From assembly GCA_030647355.1 (NCBI GenBank), contig JAUSIS010000010.1, positions 1-48,145 of the forward strand: a stretch of DNA of 48,145 nt, given 5' to 3'. The translations under genes and the position numbers were made by a program. This DNA is from a bacterium. GTDB taxonomy: Bacteria > Patescibacteriota > UBA1384 > VFKW01. Below are positions 16,473-24,634 of this stretch, piece after piece; within the stretch, counting starts at the first letter, position 1; every line of letters begins with the position of its first letter. A model generated the notes under the pieces. That model was not told where the DNA came from. It saw nothing but the letters and a program-made list of their open reading frames with translations, and searched no databases.

Positions 16473-18569
16473 TTAATATTGAGTGTCGGAGTAATTGCCG
16501 CCAGTGGTAGAATATGAGTCAACTAAAATATCGCGAGGTTTAGAGCCGTCGGCAGGACCGATTACGCCATTTTCTTCCATGAGATCAAGGAGGCGAGCGG
16601 CACGGGCATATCCCACTCTTAATCGTCTTTGCAGTAGTGATGCAGAGGCCTTGCCGGCTTGGATTACCACTTCTTTGGCTTCATCATATAGATCATCGTC
16701 AGCTTCAGCGCCTGCTCCGCCAATACCGCCGGCGCGGCTAGCTTTATAATTGAGAACAGATTCGTCATATACGGCAGAGCCTTCTTTTTTGAAGAAATCG
16801 GTTATTTCTTTGATTTCTTTATCAAGGACATTGACACCTTGAATACGTCTTGGCTGGCCAAGTTCTGAGCTCAAATAGAGCATATCCCCTTTGCCGAGTA
16901 GCTTATCGGCGCCCGCTTGGTCGAGAATTGTCCGAGAATCTACCTGACTGGCGACAGCAAAGGCAATGCGAGTCGGCATATTAGCTTTGATTAAGCCGGT
17001 TATTACATCAACAGACGGGCGCTGGGTGGCAACGATAAGATGAATACCGATAGCGCGCGCCATTTGGGCAAGACGGACAATTGATGCTTCTACTTCATTG
17101 GCGGCTTGCGCCATTAAGTCGGCTAATTCGTCAATAATTAAAATAATGTAAGGCAATTTTTGCCCATCGGGCGGATTATCATTGTATGCTTGAATATTTC
17201 TGCGACCAATGTCGGCAAACAATTTGAATCGGCGATCCATCTCGTTGACAGCCCATTTTAGAACATTAACCGTCTTATCAACATCAATAACCACTGGGGC
17301 AAGCAGATGAGGGATGCCATTATATTCGGTAAACTCAACACGCTTTGGATCGACTAGTATGAGACGGAGATCGGCAGGTGAATTTTCATAAAGCAGGGCG
17401 GTAATAATACTATTAATACAGACGGATTTACCACTACCGGTTGATCCGGCAATAAGGAGGTGGGGCATTGATTTGAGATCGACACAGAAGGGCTGACCGG
17501 CAACATCTCGGCCTAAAGCCAAAGTTAAGTTTGATTTAGCTTTGGAGAAAGAATCGTCTTCAATAATTTCCCGCAAAGTCACAGTAGCAGGTTTTATGTT
17601 AGGGATCTCGATACCAACTGCTGATTTGCCGGGAATCGGCGCTTCCATGCGCAGAGATTTGGCGGCTAAGGATAAGGCAATGTCATTAGCGCGAGCGGTA
17701 ATCTGATTTAATTTTACCCCCTCGGTTGGTTTGAGAGTATACTGGGTGACAGTCGGGCCGACATTTACTTCCGACATAGTCACATCAATACTAAATTCGC
17801 GCAAGGTTTTTTCAATGATGGCAACATTTTTGTTAATATTGCCAGATTCGGCTTTAGTTGTGGAATAGTCAAGAAGGTCAATGGGCGGGAATACCCAATT
17901 TTCGCCTGTGGCGGAAAAAATACTTGGTTGCTGGGGAGAGGGAGGGGCGCCCGGCTGGGGTTTGCGGCCAGCTACAAAAACAGGCGCTCTAGGTTCGTTG
18001 ATTTTAACTTTAGGCGAGAGTTGTTCATCTGACTGCTCATCCCCTTCCCCTGCTTCGCGCCATCTTTGAAGGAGCCCGCCAATATTAGTATTAAAAGCAA
18101 TCATGAGGAAAATAACACTCAAAATCAATAAGACAACCGTTCCACCGGCTGTGCCAAGGAAGGAGGTAAATAGATGGGAGACAAGTGTTCCCAGTTGTCC
18201 GCCAATTCTGGGAGCAATAGCCGGTACAGTGAGAAATGAACCGATTACGCCGATGGTGATGGAACCGCGGAGCATTTCCTCTTCGCGGAAGCGGAAAAGG
18301 TTGATTCCGAGAATAAGAAAAGCTAGTGGGAAGATATAGCCATAGAAACCCCATAGTCTAGTGAATAATTTCAAAAAGAATGCGCCAACAGGCCCAGCAA
18401 GATTAAATATTGCTAAGATAAAGACTAAGCCAAGTGAAAAGAGTATCAAAGCGAGAATCTCTTTGGAAATTTTGATGTCTAGATGCCAGTCAAATTGCTC
18501 CCAGATAGTTGGTTCCCGGTAGCGGCGGCGAGAGTTACCAGAGCGGCGGCGGCGGCGTTTTAGAGCCAT
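16473..18569 (-). CDS. ftsK: FtsK/SpoIIIE-type DNA translocase
   Basis: A 698-residue septal DNA translocase that pumps chromosome ends clear of the division septum. A very basic N-terminus precedes about four membrane helices within 35-160. After a short Pro-rich linker the motor has GSTGSGKSVCIN (Walker A, 375-386), IILIIDELADLM (Walker B) and ATQRPSVDVITGLIKANMPTRIAF. The C-terminal gamma winged helix (ASASLLQRRLRVGYARAARLLDLMEENGVIGPADGSKPRDIL) reads KOPS-like sites in homologues. AGGAGG lies just before the ATG at 18569, which is preferred over an upstream in-frame codon. It has its own promoter embedded in a 7-bp repeat. Confidence 0.95.
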   Translation of the reverse strand: MALKRRRRRSGNSRRRYREPTIWEQFDWHLDIKISKEILALILFSLGLVFILAIFNLAGPVGAFFLKLFTRLWGFYGYIFPLAFLILGINLFRFREEEMLRGSITIGVIGSFLTVPAIAPRIGGQLGTLVSHLFTSFLGTAGGTVVLLILSVIFLMIAFNTNIGGLLQRWREAGEGDEQSDEQLSPKVKINEPRAPVFVAGRKPQPGAPPSPQQPSIFSATGENWVFPPIDLLDYSTTKAESGNINKNVAIIEKTLREFSIDVTMSEVNVGPTVTQYTLKPTEGVKLNQITARANDIALSLAAKSLRMEAPIPGKSAVGIEIPNIKPATVTLREIIEDDSFSKAKSNLTLALGRDVAGQPFCVDLKSMPHLLIAGSTGSGKSVCINSIITALLYENSPADLRLILVDPKRVEFTEYNGIPHLLAPVVIDVDKTVNVLKWAVNEMDRRFKLFADIGRRNIQAYNDNPPDGQKLPYIILIIDELADLMAQAANEVEASIVRLAQMARAIGIHLIVATQRPSVDVITGLIKANMPTRIAFAVASQVDSRTILDQAGADKLLGKGDMLYLSSELGQPRRIQGVNVLDKEIKEITDFFKKEGSAVYDESVLNYKASRAGGIGGAGAEADDDLYDEAKEVVIQAGKASASLLQRRLRVGYARAARLLDLMEENGVIGPADGSKPRDILVDSYSTTGGNYSDTQY

Positions 18570-18581
18570 AGCCCTCCTGTC

Positions 18582-18616
18582 TAAATCCAGTATATAGTAT
18601 AGAGTATTTTGTATCA
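18582..18616. repeat. AGTATNN heptamer array forming the ftsK promoter
   Basis: Five 7-bp units run from 18582 to 18616 (AGTATAT, AGTATAG, AGTATTT in the middle). On the minus strand TTGATA (18612-18617) and TATACT (18589-18594) are 17 bases apart, a good promoter for ftsK. A 24-base stretch (18585-18608) is identical to 27998-28021. Confidence 0.6.
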
Positions 18617-18652
18617 AGGAATAGCTGGTTTGGTGAAGGTTAAAAACCAGTT

Positions 18653-18683
18653 ATAAAAAAACTAGCCCGGGCGATCCCGGGCT
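18653..18683 (-). terminator. Hairpin terminator of the 129-residue membrane protein gene
   Basis: AGCCCGGG and CCCGGGCT (18664-18671 and 18676-18683) pair around a 4-base loop. On the minus strand this is followed by a run of seven T. Confidence 0.8.
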
Positions 18684-18710
18684 TTGGCCAAGAGCGATGC
18701 TCCGGCCGAT

Positions 18711-19100
18711 TTATTCGGCTTCCAGCAGGTAATCCCCCGAAGGGGTCTTCCGCCAGTAGCCGGTCACTGCTTTGTCTTGCTCAAGTTCCTTCTGTCCGAC
18801 CTGGAAGACCGAGACCACATGGTCACCGCTTCGCAAGTCGTAGTAGGAACCGATACGGGCATTGTTGCCCTCAACTGGTCCAGCCATTCGGCTGTTGAGT
18901 TTGAGGGTGCCTGCCACTTGGACATATGCATTGATCTGTGCAACTGGATTCTTACAGAGGGAACCGACTGTTAGCCGTTCAGGATTAGGGTTATAGATTA
19001 CCCCAATACCCTTCAGCAGGACAAGGACTATAAGGACGATTACCACTACTGCAATATAGTCCATTGGTTCCGTAAACAGACCTTTTAGCCATCTCAGCAT
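18711..19100 (-). CDS. Small single-pass membrane protein, unknown
   Basis: A 129-residue protein with one membrane helix (AVVVIVLIVLVLL, about 17-31) and a soluble C-terminal domain of about 85 residues containing VGSLCKNPVAQINAYVQVAGTLKLNSR. That piece and the later SYYDLRSGDHVVSVFQVG suggest a small OB-like beta barrel. No family is recognised. GGAGGAAG precedes the ATG. The gene has a near-consensus promoter and its own terminator, and its base composition looks richer in G+C than ftsK and rnj on either side, so it looks like an inserted single-gene cassette. Confidence 0.65.
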   Translation of the reverse strand: MLRWLKGLFTEPMDYIAVVVIVLIVLVLLKGIGVIYNPNPERLTVGSLCKNPVAQINAYVQVAGTLKLNSRMAGPVEGNNARIGSYYDLRSGDHVVSVFQVGQKELEQDKAVTGYWRKTPSGDYLLEAE

Positions 19101-19149
19101 TGACTTCCTCCATGAAGTTAATAGGAAAATTCAGTAATTCTGAATCCAT

Positions 19150-19178
19150 AGTATAGCACTAAAAAGCCGATTTGTCAA
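19150..19178 (-). promoter_or_regulatory. Promoter of the 129-residue membrane protein gene
   Basis: On the minus strand TTGACA (19173-19178) and TATACT (19150-19155) are separated by 17 bases. The leader is about 43 nt. Confidence 0.75.
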
Positions 19179-19264
19179 GAGTAGACCGATCGGTTAACAG
19201 GTTGGCTTATAACTAATTGCAAGGGTTAGTTTATGGCTGAGTAATCTTCTGTTGGGTTGGATAC

Positions 19265-19292
19265 AAAAAAGCAGGCGAACGCCTGCTTTTTT
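19265..19292 (-). terminator. Hairpin terminator after rnj
   Basis: GCAGGC and GCCTGC (19271-19276 and 19281-19286) pair around a 4-base loop, with six A on one side and six T on the other, so it can act on both strands. It lies just past the RNase J stop. Confidence 0.8.
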
Positions 19293-19309
19293 AATGACTA
19301 TTTGAATAG

Positions 19310-21106
19310 TTAGATTTCTATGACTACCGGAATGACCATAGGATGGCGCTGAGTAGCATTGAAGAGGAATTCACTCATTTGATCGCGAATGGTTTTTTTA
19401 ATCAGTTCATAGTTAGCTGGGGTCCGTTCATAGGCACTGGCGAAGATATGTTTGACTTCCTGGCGAGATTTGTAGATGAGGTCTTCTGCTTCACGCATAT
19501 AGACAAATCCGCGGGAAATGATATCGGGAGAGGTCATAATTTTGCCGGTACGGTGATCAACAGTTATGATGACAACAAAGATACCGTCTTTTGCCATAGC
19601 TTGACGATCGCGCAGGACAATATTACCAACGTCCCCTACCCCAGAGCCGTCAACAAGAATGTTACCGGATTGGACCTTTTCTTTGGTGACAGAGCCGACT
19701 TTTTGATCAAATTCTACAACTTGGCCATTTTCAAAGATGATGATTTTGTTAGGATCAATACCCATGCTTTCAGCCAGTTTGCCATGTTCTACGAGATGAT
19801 GATAGTCTCCATGGATAGGGATAAAATATTCCGGTTTAGCCAAAGCAATCATAGTTTTGAGGTCTTCCTGATTGGCGTGACCGGAAACATGGACGTCGAG
19901 CTGTTTGTTCAGGATGACACTGGCGCCGAGTCGGTAGAGATTGTTAACTGTATCATCAATTGCTGCTTCATTGCCGGGAATGGGCGAGGCAGAGATAACA
20001 ATAGTGTCGCCTTTTTTTATTTGTATCTGGCGGTGTTCACCGGCTGCCATGCGGACGAGAGCTGAGAATTCCTGCCCCTGGCTACCAGTGCACATAATGG
20101 CAACTTCATTATTTGGAAGGTGATTTATGTGACGAATATCTTGAAGCAGGCCTTGAGGGACTCTCAGATAGCCAAGTTGCATGGCGATATTGACATTACG
20201 TTCCATGGATCGGCCGGCAATTACCAATTTGCGGCGGTTTTTAACTGCCGCATCAATAACTTGCTGGACACGGGTTATCTGGGAGGAAAAGGAAGAGATG
20301 ATAATTCTACCTTTAGTATCTTTAAAGATATTGTCAAAAGTTTGCGAGATTATTTGCTCGGAGATGGTGTAGCCGGGAATCAGAGCATTGGTCGAGTCGG
20401 TAAGTAGAGCGCGGACTCCATCACCAGCTAGTTCGGCGATTCTGACAACATCGGTTGGCTTGCCGAAGACCGGAGTATAATCAATTTTCCAGTCTACCAG
20501 GTGGAGGAATAAGCCACTGGGAGTGCCAACGGCAAAACCTAATACATCCGGAACCGAGTGAGTTAAGTGAATTGCTTCAATATTGAAGACACCGAGTTTT
20601 ATTTTGTCGCCGGGGGTAATGATGTTAAATTTAGCTCCTTTGATGCCTGATTCTTCAAATTTCGCCTGAAGAAAACCGGCGGTCAGAGGGGCGGTGTAGA
20701 TAGGAGCGCCAAGTTTCGGCCAAGTGTAGGGCATAGAACCGATATGGTCTTCGTGTCCGTGGGTAATAAAAATACCGCGGATCATATTCTTCTTTTCCTC
20801 AAGGTAGGTGATGTCAGGAATGGTAAAATCCACTCCCAACATTTCAGCGGAAGGAAAACCCATACCAGAATCAAAGACAAGTATATCGTCATTGTATTCA
20901 TAGATATACATGTTTTTGTCGCCGATTCCGTCTTGTCCGCCGAGAGCAATCAAGCGTAATTTGTTTCTTGGAGCGGTTTTGATAAGTTTAGCTTTGACCT
21001 CTTGAGCAGGTTTGATAGGTAAGGGCATGAGGGAAGAATTAGATCTTGAAATCGGTAAATTTTTTGGAGTCACTTCGACAAAAGCAGGTGTTTTTGTAGG
21101 ATACAT
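19310..21106 (-). CDS. rnj: Ribonuclease J
   Basis: A 598-residue metallo-beta-lactamase/beta-CASP nuclease, the main mRNA-decay and RNA-processing enzyme where RNase E is absent. The metal site has HGHEDHIG and a downstream Asp in HLVDWKIDYTP. The beta-CASP part has SSFSSQITRVQQVI and AGRSMERNVNIA; the C-terminal part has HVSGHANQEDL and PIHGDYHHL. The first 45 residues are an extra Pro/Lys-rich N-terminal tail compared with the usual 555-residue enzyme. AAAGGA precedes the ATG. The leader is strongly structured, which is notable because RNase genes are often autoregulated. It follows the uracil-DNA glycosylase gene on the same strand. Confidence 0.95.
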   Translation of the reverse strand: MYPTKTPAFVEVTPKNLPISRSNSSLMPLPIKPAQEVKAKLIKTAPRNKLRLIALGGQDGIGDKNMYIYEYNDDILVFDSGMGFPSAEMLGVDFTIPDITYLEEKKNMIRGIFITHGHEDHIGSMPYTWPKLGAPIYTAPLTAGFLQAKFEESGIKGAKFNIITPGDKIKLGVFNIEAIHLTHSVPDVLGFAVGTPSGLFLHLVDWKIDYTPVFGKPTDVVRIAELAGDGVRALLTDSTNALIPGYTISEQIISQTFDNIFKDTKGRIIISSFSSQITRVQQVIDAAVKNRRKLVIAGRSMERNVNIAMQLGYLRVPQGLLQDIRHINHLPNNEVAIMCTGSQGQEFSALVRMAAGEHRQIQIKKGDTIVISASPIPGNEAAIDDTVNNLYRLGASVILNKQLDVHVSGHANQEDLKTMIALAKPEYFIPIHGDYHHLVEHGKLAESMGIDPNKIIIFENGQVVEFDQKVGSVTKEKVQSGNILVDGSGVGDVGNIVLRDRQAMAKDGIFVVIITVDHRTGKIMTSPDIISRGFVYMREAEDLIYKSRQEVKHIFASAYERTPANYELIKKTIRDQMSEFLFNATQRHPMVIPVVIEI

Positions 21107-21124
21107 GTTATATTTTTCCTTTCC

Positions 21125-21211
21125 CCCTCACTACCGCTTCCAGTAAAACGGACTACGTCCTGTTATTACATTGAACGCAGAGTGAGGGACTACGCCTCAT
21201 TAAGATGAGGC
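21125..21211 (-). promoter_or_regulatory. Structured leader of rnj
   Basis: Read on the minus strand, a hairpin GCCTCAT/ATGAGGC (4-base loop, 21194-21211) is followed by a long stem CCCTCACT/AGTGAGGG (21181-21188 with 21125-21132). That stem encloses an inner hairpin GGAC-GTA-GTCC (21150-21160). The outer stem ends directly before the AAAGGA ribosome site. Confidence 0.5.
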
Positions 21212-21226
21212 TTGCTTATTATTATT

Positions 21227-21799
21227 TCAAGTTAAGTTATCTAACTGCCTTAATAACTTTGGTAATTTTTTAAAATCGGTTTTCAGTATCTTTTCCATAT
21301 CGGGGCGGTAAAGGGCTACGGCCGGGTGGAACAGGGGAAAGTAGACTTTGCCATTTCTTTTTCTAAATGCTCGGCCATGTATTTGGGAGATACTGCCCAT
21401 ATTTGGTAAAAAATAGTTCATAGCATGGCGGCCGAGGGTCACGATTACCTTTGGGTCTATGATTTTAATCTGGTGTTTGAGCCAAGTAGAGGTACAGATT
21501 TCAATTTCATCCGGCATAGGATCGCGGTTCCCAGGTGGTTGGTCTTTAACAATATTGGTTATATAAACATCTTGGCGATTCCAGCCAACCATTTTCAATA
21601 AATTATCTAAAAATTCACCAGCGGCGCCAACAAATGGTCTGCCAAGTTTATTTTCCTGTGCCCCAGGTGCCTCTCCAACAAATACAATTTCAGAGTGGGG
21701 ATTTCCTTCACCGGGCACAACATTAATGCGATTTAAGTGGAGGCGGCATTTTTGACAGTCTCGCATTTCATTTGCAAGCGAATTTAATTCCTGCGGCAT
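21227..21799 (-). CDS. Type-4-like uracil-DNA glycosylase
   Basis: A 190-residue DNA repair enzyme that removes uracil. Family 4 signatures are VGEAPGAQE (41-49), GRPFVGAAGEFLDNLL and HPAVALYRPD. Family 4 enzymes bind a 4Fe-4S cluster through four Cys. Here Cys15, Cys18 (DCQKC) and Cys102 (EICTSTWL) are present, but the expected third ligand in the VKCRPP motif is Asp86 (VKDQPPGNRDP). The cluster may use Asp as a ligand or be altered. It has a near-consensus promoter and a long leader of about 110 nt, and lies upstream of rnj on the same strand. Confidence 0.9.
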   Translation of the reverse strand: MPQELNSLANEMRDCQKCRLHLNRINVVPGEGNPHSEIVFVGEAPGAQENKLGRPFVGAAGEFLDNLLKMVGWNRQDVYITNIVKDQPPGNRDPMPDEIEICTSTWLKHQIKIIDPKVIVTLGRHAMNYFLPNMGSISQIHGRAFRKRNGKVYFPLFHPAVALYRPDMEKILKTDFKKLPKLLRQLDNLT

Positions 21800-21914
21800 C
21801 GAGATCCCCTTTATTAGGTCTGTTGTTGAATATCATTTTGACTACATACTACCAATTTTCGCTTCAAGAGCACATTTATCGGCAGACCTTATTGGAGTAC
21901 TAAACAGTGGGGTC

Positions 21915-21943
21915 ATTGTACTTTAAATATAACAAATTGTCAA
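21915..21943 (-). promoter_or_regulatory. Promoter of the uracil-DNA glycosylase gene
   Basis: On the minus strand TTGACA (21938-21943) and TACAAT (21915-21920) have a 17-base spacer. The leader of about 110 nt contains an inverted repeat AGGTCTG/CAGACCT. Confidence 0.7.
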
Positions 21944-21964
21944 TGGTTACAGCGCTTTATGATT

Positions 21965-24091
21965 TTATTGGGAATTTGCTTCGGCTTTGGCGGCTTTCAA
22001 TGACAAACTGATCCTGCCTCGTTCTTTGTCAATTTCCATGACTTTAACGGTTACAGTATCCCCGACTTTAACTACATCTGTGACTTTGGCTACGCGCTCT
22101 TCGGAGAGCTGAGAAATATGAATCATCCCTTCTTGGTTAGGAAGAATTTGGACTACAGCGCCAATCTCATTACCTTTGATGCGGTCTTTGATAATTTGAG
22201 TGATTGGACCAGTGAAAATCTCACCGATTTTCGGTTCACGCGCCATACCATTAATAAGAGATAAGGCGATTTCAGCTGCTTTAGCGTCGGTTGAGGAAAC
22301 CAGTACCGTGCCGTCATCTTCAATATCTATACTGATAATTTCTTTGCCGCCGGCTTGGGCAATAATTCCATTGATGTTTTTTCCACCCGGACCGATAAGT
22401 TCACCAATCTTTTCGGGACTTATAGTGGTTTTATAAATTCGAGGGGCGTAAGGTGAGAGTTCGGCTCTGGGGGAAGGAATAACCGATTCTATTAAATCCA
22501 AAATTTTCATCCTTGCGATTTTGGCATGGGCAAGAGATTCTTTTATTATTTCTTCGGTTAATCCGTCGTTTTTGACATCAAGTTGTATGGCAGTAAGACC
22601 CTTGCGAGTTCCGGTAATTTTGAAATCCATATCGCAAGAGAAGTCTTCGATGCCTTGAATATCGGTCATGACACGATGAGTTTCTTTACCAGATTTATCT
22701 TTACCCGCGACAAGGCCGATGGCAATACCGGCAACAGGAGCAGAAATTGGGACGCCTGCGTCCATTAGTGCCAGGGTGGAGCCGCAAGTAGCAGCCATTG
22801 AGGATGAGCCATTGGATGATAAAACTTCAGAGACTAAACGAATAGTATATGGGAAATCGTCCCGGCTGGGTATTACAGGAATCAGAGCGCGTTCAGCCAG
22901 GGCGCCATGACCTATTTCCCTTCTGGAGGCACCTCGAAGCGGTCTAGTTTCACCGGTTGAAAAAGGCGGGAAATTGTAGTGGTGCATATAACGTTTTGTT
23001 CCCTCTTCTTCCATTGTTTCAATCGCTTGTTCATCACCGGGAGCACCTAATGTCGCGATGGTTAATACCTGTGTTTGACCGCGAGAAAACAAGCCCGAGC
23101 CATGAACTCTTGGAATAAAGGCAACTTCGGCTTCTAGAGGTCGAATTTCGTCGAAAGCACGACCGTCGGGACGAATCCCATCTATTAAAATAGCGTTTCG
23201 AACTTCTTTTCTGATTATATCGTCTAAAGCCATCTGTAGATCGTTGAGTCCATATTTATCATCTAGTCCGGTAAAAACTTCTTCTTCTATCTCGATGAAG
23301 GCTGCTTCGCGTTTTTGTTTCTCTGTTTGGTGAATCGCTTTGGTGAGTTTTGGGGCAATTATCTTTTTGATCTCGTCCTGGATCGGGGACTTTTCCTCTT
23401 TAATGGCAAGACGAGCTATCTCTTTGTTGTTTTCGGATTGCAGTTTAATAGCTGGTTGATACTTTTCAAAGCCAAATTGGATTGCTTTAGCAATAGTGTC
23501 TTCATCAACTTGCTCGACTCCGCCTTCGATCATTAGAACTTTCTTGTCACTTCCGGAAACTATTAGATCAAATTCACTCTTTTCCATCTCGGGTTCAGTA
23601 GGATTAATGACTAATTCGCCGGCAATATAACCGACTCGACTGGCGCCGATCGGTCCGGAAAAAGGAGCTTGAGTTTGCATCAGAGCCGCGGAGGCGGCGG
23701 TTATGGCAATGATGGCAGGGTCATGTTCTAGATCGTAAGATAATACAGTAATGATTATTTGGACATCAAGACGAAAATCTTTAGGAAAAAGCGGGCGTAT
23801 TGAGCGATCTACCAGCCGTGCGGTGAGGATGGCTCTTTCGGTCGGGCGGCCTTCTCGTTTTATGAAGCGGGAGCCGGAGATTTTTCCAGCGGCGTAGAGA
23901 CGTTCTTCATATTCAACGCTTAGCGGGAAAAAATCCACTCCTTCTCGCGGCTTTTGGGCGATTACGGCAGTTGCTAGAATAACAGTGTCGCCCCATTGAG
24001 CAGTCACAGATCCATCGGATAATCCTGCTAGTTTGCCAGATTTAATAATTAGTTCTTCTTTCCCAAAAGGGATAGAATAATTTTGAGTCAT
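21965..24091 (-). CDS. pnp: Polyribonucleotide nucleotidyltransferase (PNPase)
   Basis: A 708-residue phosphorolytic 3'-5' exoribonuclease with two RNase PH domains, a KH domain (IGPGGKNINGIIAQAGG) and an S1 domain (GNEIGAVVQILPNQEGMIHISQLS) at the C-terminus. Active-site regions GLFSRGQTQVLTIATLG and FSTGETRPLRGASRREIGHGALAERAL are intact. The ATG at 24091 follows AAGGAG. The gene sits just after rpsO, the common bacterial order, and the 87-base gap can form two competing hairpins at the ribosome site. Confidence 0.97.
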   Translation of the reverse strand: MTQNYSIPFGKEELIIKSGKLAGLSDGSVTAQWGDTVILATAVIAQKPREGVDFFPLSVEYEERLYAAGKISGSRFIKREGRPTERAILTARLVDRSIRPLFPKDFRLDVQIIITVLSYDLEHDPAIIAITAASAALMQTQAPFSGPIGASRVGYIAGELVINPTEPEMEKSEFDLIVSGSDKKVLMIEGGVEQVDEDTIAKAIQFGFEKYQPAIKLQSENNKEIARLAIKEEKSPIQDEIKKIIAPKLTKAIHQTEKQKREAAFIEIEEEVFTGLDDKYGLNDLQMALDDIIRKEVRNAILIDGIRPDGRAFDEIRPLEAEVAFIPRVHGSGLFSRGQTQVLTIATLGAPGDEQAIETMEEEGTKRYMHHYNFPPFSTGETRPLRGASRREIGHGALAERALIPVIPSRDDFPYTIRLVSEVLSSNGSSSMAATCGSTLALMDAGVPISAPVAGIAIGLVAGKDKSGKETHRVMTDIQGIEDFSCDMDFKITGTRKGLTAIQLDVKNDGLTEEIIKESLAHAKIARMKILDLIESVIPSPRAELSPYAPRIYKTTISPEKIGELIGPGGKNINGIIAQAGGKEIISIDIEDDGTVLVSSTDAKAAEIALSLINGMAREPKIGEIFTGPITQIIKDRIKGNEIGAVVQILPNQEGMIHISQLSEERVAKVTDVVKVGDTVTVKVMEIDKERGRISLSLKAAKAEANSQ

Positions 24092-24098
24092 GTGGTTT

Positions 24099-24158
24099 CT
24101 CCTTTTAGGAGCCAAGGTGGGAAGCAAGATTATCTTACTCCTTTACTCTGACTCCTAA
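24099..24158 (-). promoter_or_regulatory. Possible RNA switch in the rpsO-pnp gap
   Basis: On the mRNA, CTCC pairs with the GGAG of the pnp ribosome site in a tight hairpin (24099-24111). The same CTCCTAA (24105-24111) can instead pair with TTAGGAG upstream (24152-24158, seven perfect pairs), which would free the ribosome site. The two pairings exclude each other. Confidence 0.45.
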
Positions 24159-24178
24159 GAATTAATTTTAATGTGTAG

Positions 24179-24436
24179 TTATTTTCTTAGCCCCAGATCG
24201 TTAATTAAAACTTCATAATGCTTGATGTCTCTTTGTCTTATGTAGTTTAAAAGAGCTCGGCGATGACCAACCATTTTTAAAAGTCCCCGACGGGAATCGA
24301 AATCTTTTTTATGCGACTTTAGATGGTCGGAAAGATCATTGATTCTCTCGGTCAAAAGTATAATCTGGACAGATGTCGAACCAGTATCTTCTTTATGGGT
24401 TTGGTATTTCTTGAGTAATTGAGTTGCTTCCGGCAT
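24179..24436 (-). CDS. rpsO: 30S ribosomal protein S15
   Basis: An 85-residue S15, a primary binder of the 16S rRNA central domain. It shows the family signature from [23 protein letters not shown] through [19 protein letters not shown] lies before the ATG, and a promoter is visible upstream. It is followed by pnp in the same direction. Confidence 0.97.
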   Translation of the reverse strand: MPEATQLLKKYQTHKEDTGSTSVQIILLTERINDLSDHLKSHKKDFDSRRGLLKMVGHRRALLNYIRQRDIKHYEVLINDLGLRK

Positions 24437-24457
24437 ATTATTTATACCTCCAGGAGT

Positions 24458-24486
24458 ATATTATCATATCGGCGGATATTTGACAA
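24458..24486 (-). promoter_or_regulatory. Promoter of rpsO-pnp
   Basis: On the minus strand TTGTCA (24481-24486) and TAATAT (24458-24463) are 17 bases apart. The leader is short, with GGAGGT ahead of the ATG. Confidence 0.6.
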
Positions 24487-24499
24487 GAGAAAGACGAAT

Positions 24500-24548
24500 A
24501 ATGACAAAGGTCAAATGATAAATTACAAATGATTTAGACAAAATCCAA
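24500..24548. repeat. AATGACA-type heptamer array
   Basis: Seven degenerate 7-bp units run in phase: AATGACA, AAGGTCA, AATGATA, AATTACA, AATGATT, TAGACAA, AATCCAA. Further units (AAATGAC, AAATGAG) lie near 24607-24620. The array fills the gap upstream of the rpsO promoter. Confidence 0.6.
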
Positions 24549-24634
24549 ATCTTCATTTCGTTCCGCTCATTCACGTAAGATGAATGGTACCTATGTAAAT
24601 GACGAGCAAATGACAAATGAGGGAGGAAAGATAA

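Noticed and set aside
19343-20065. 240-codon open frame antisense to RNase J
   Set aside because: It mirrors the rnj coding frame, has no ribosome site, and rnj is certain.
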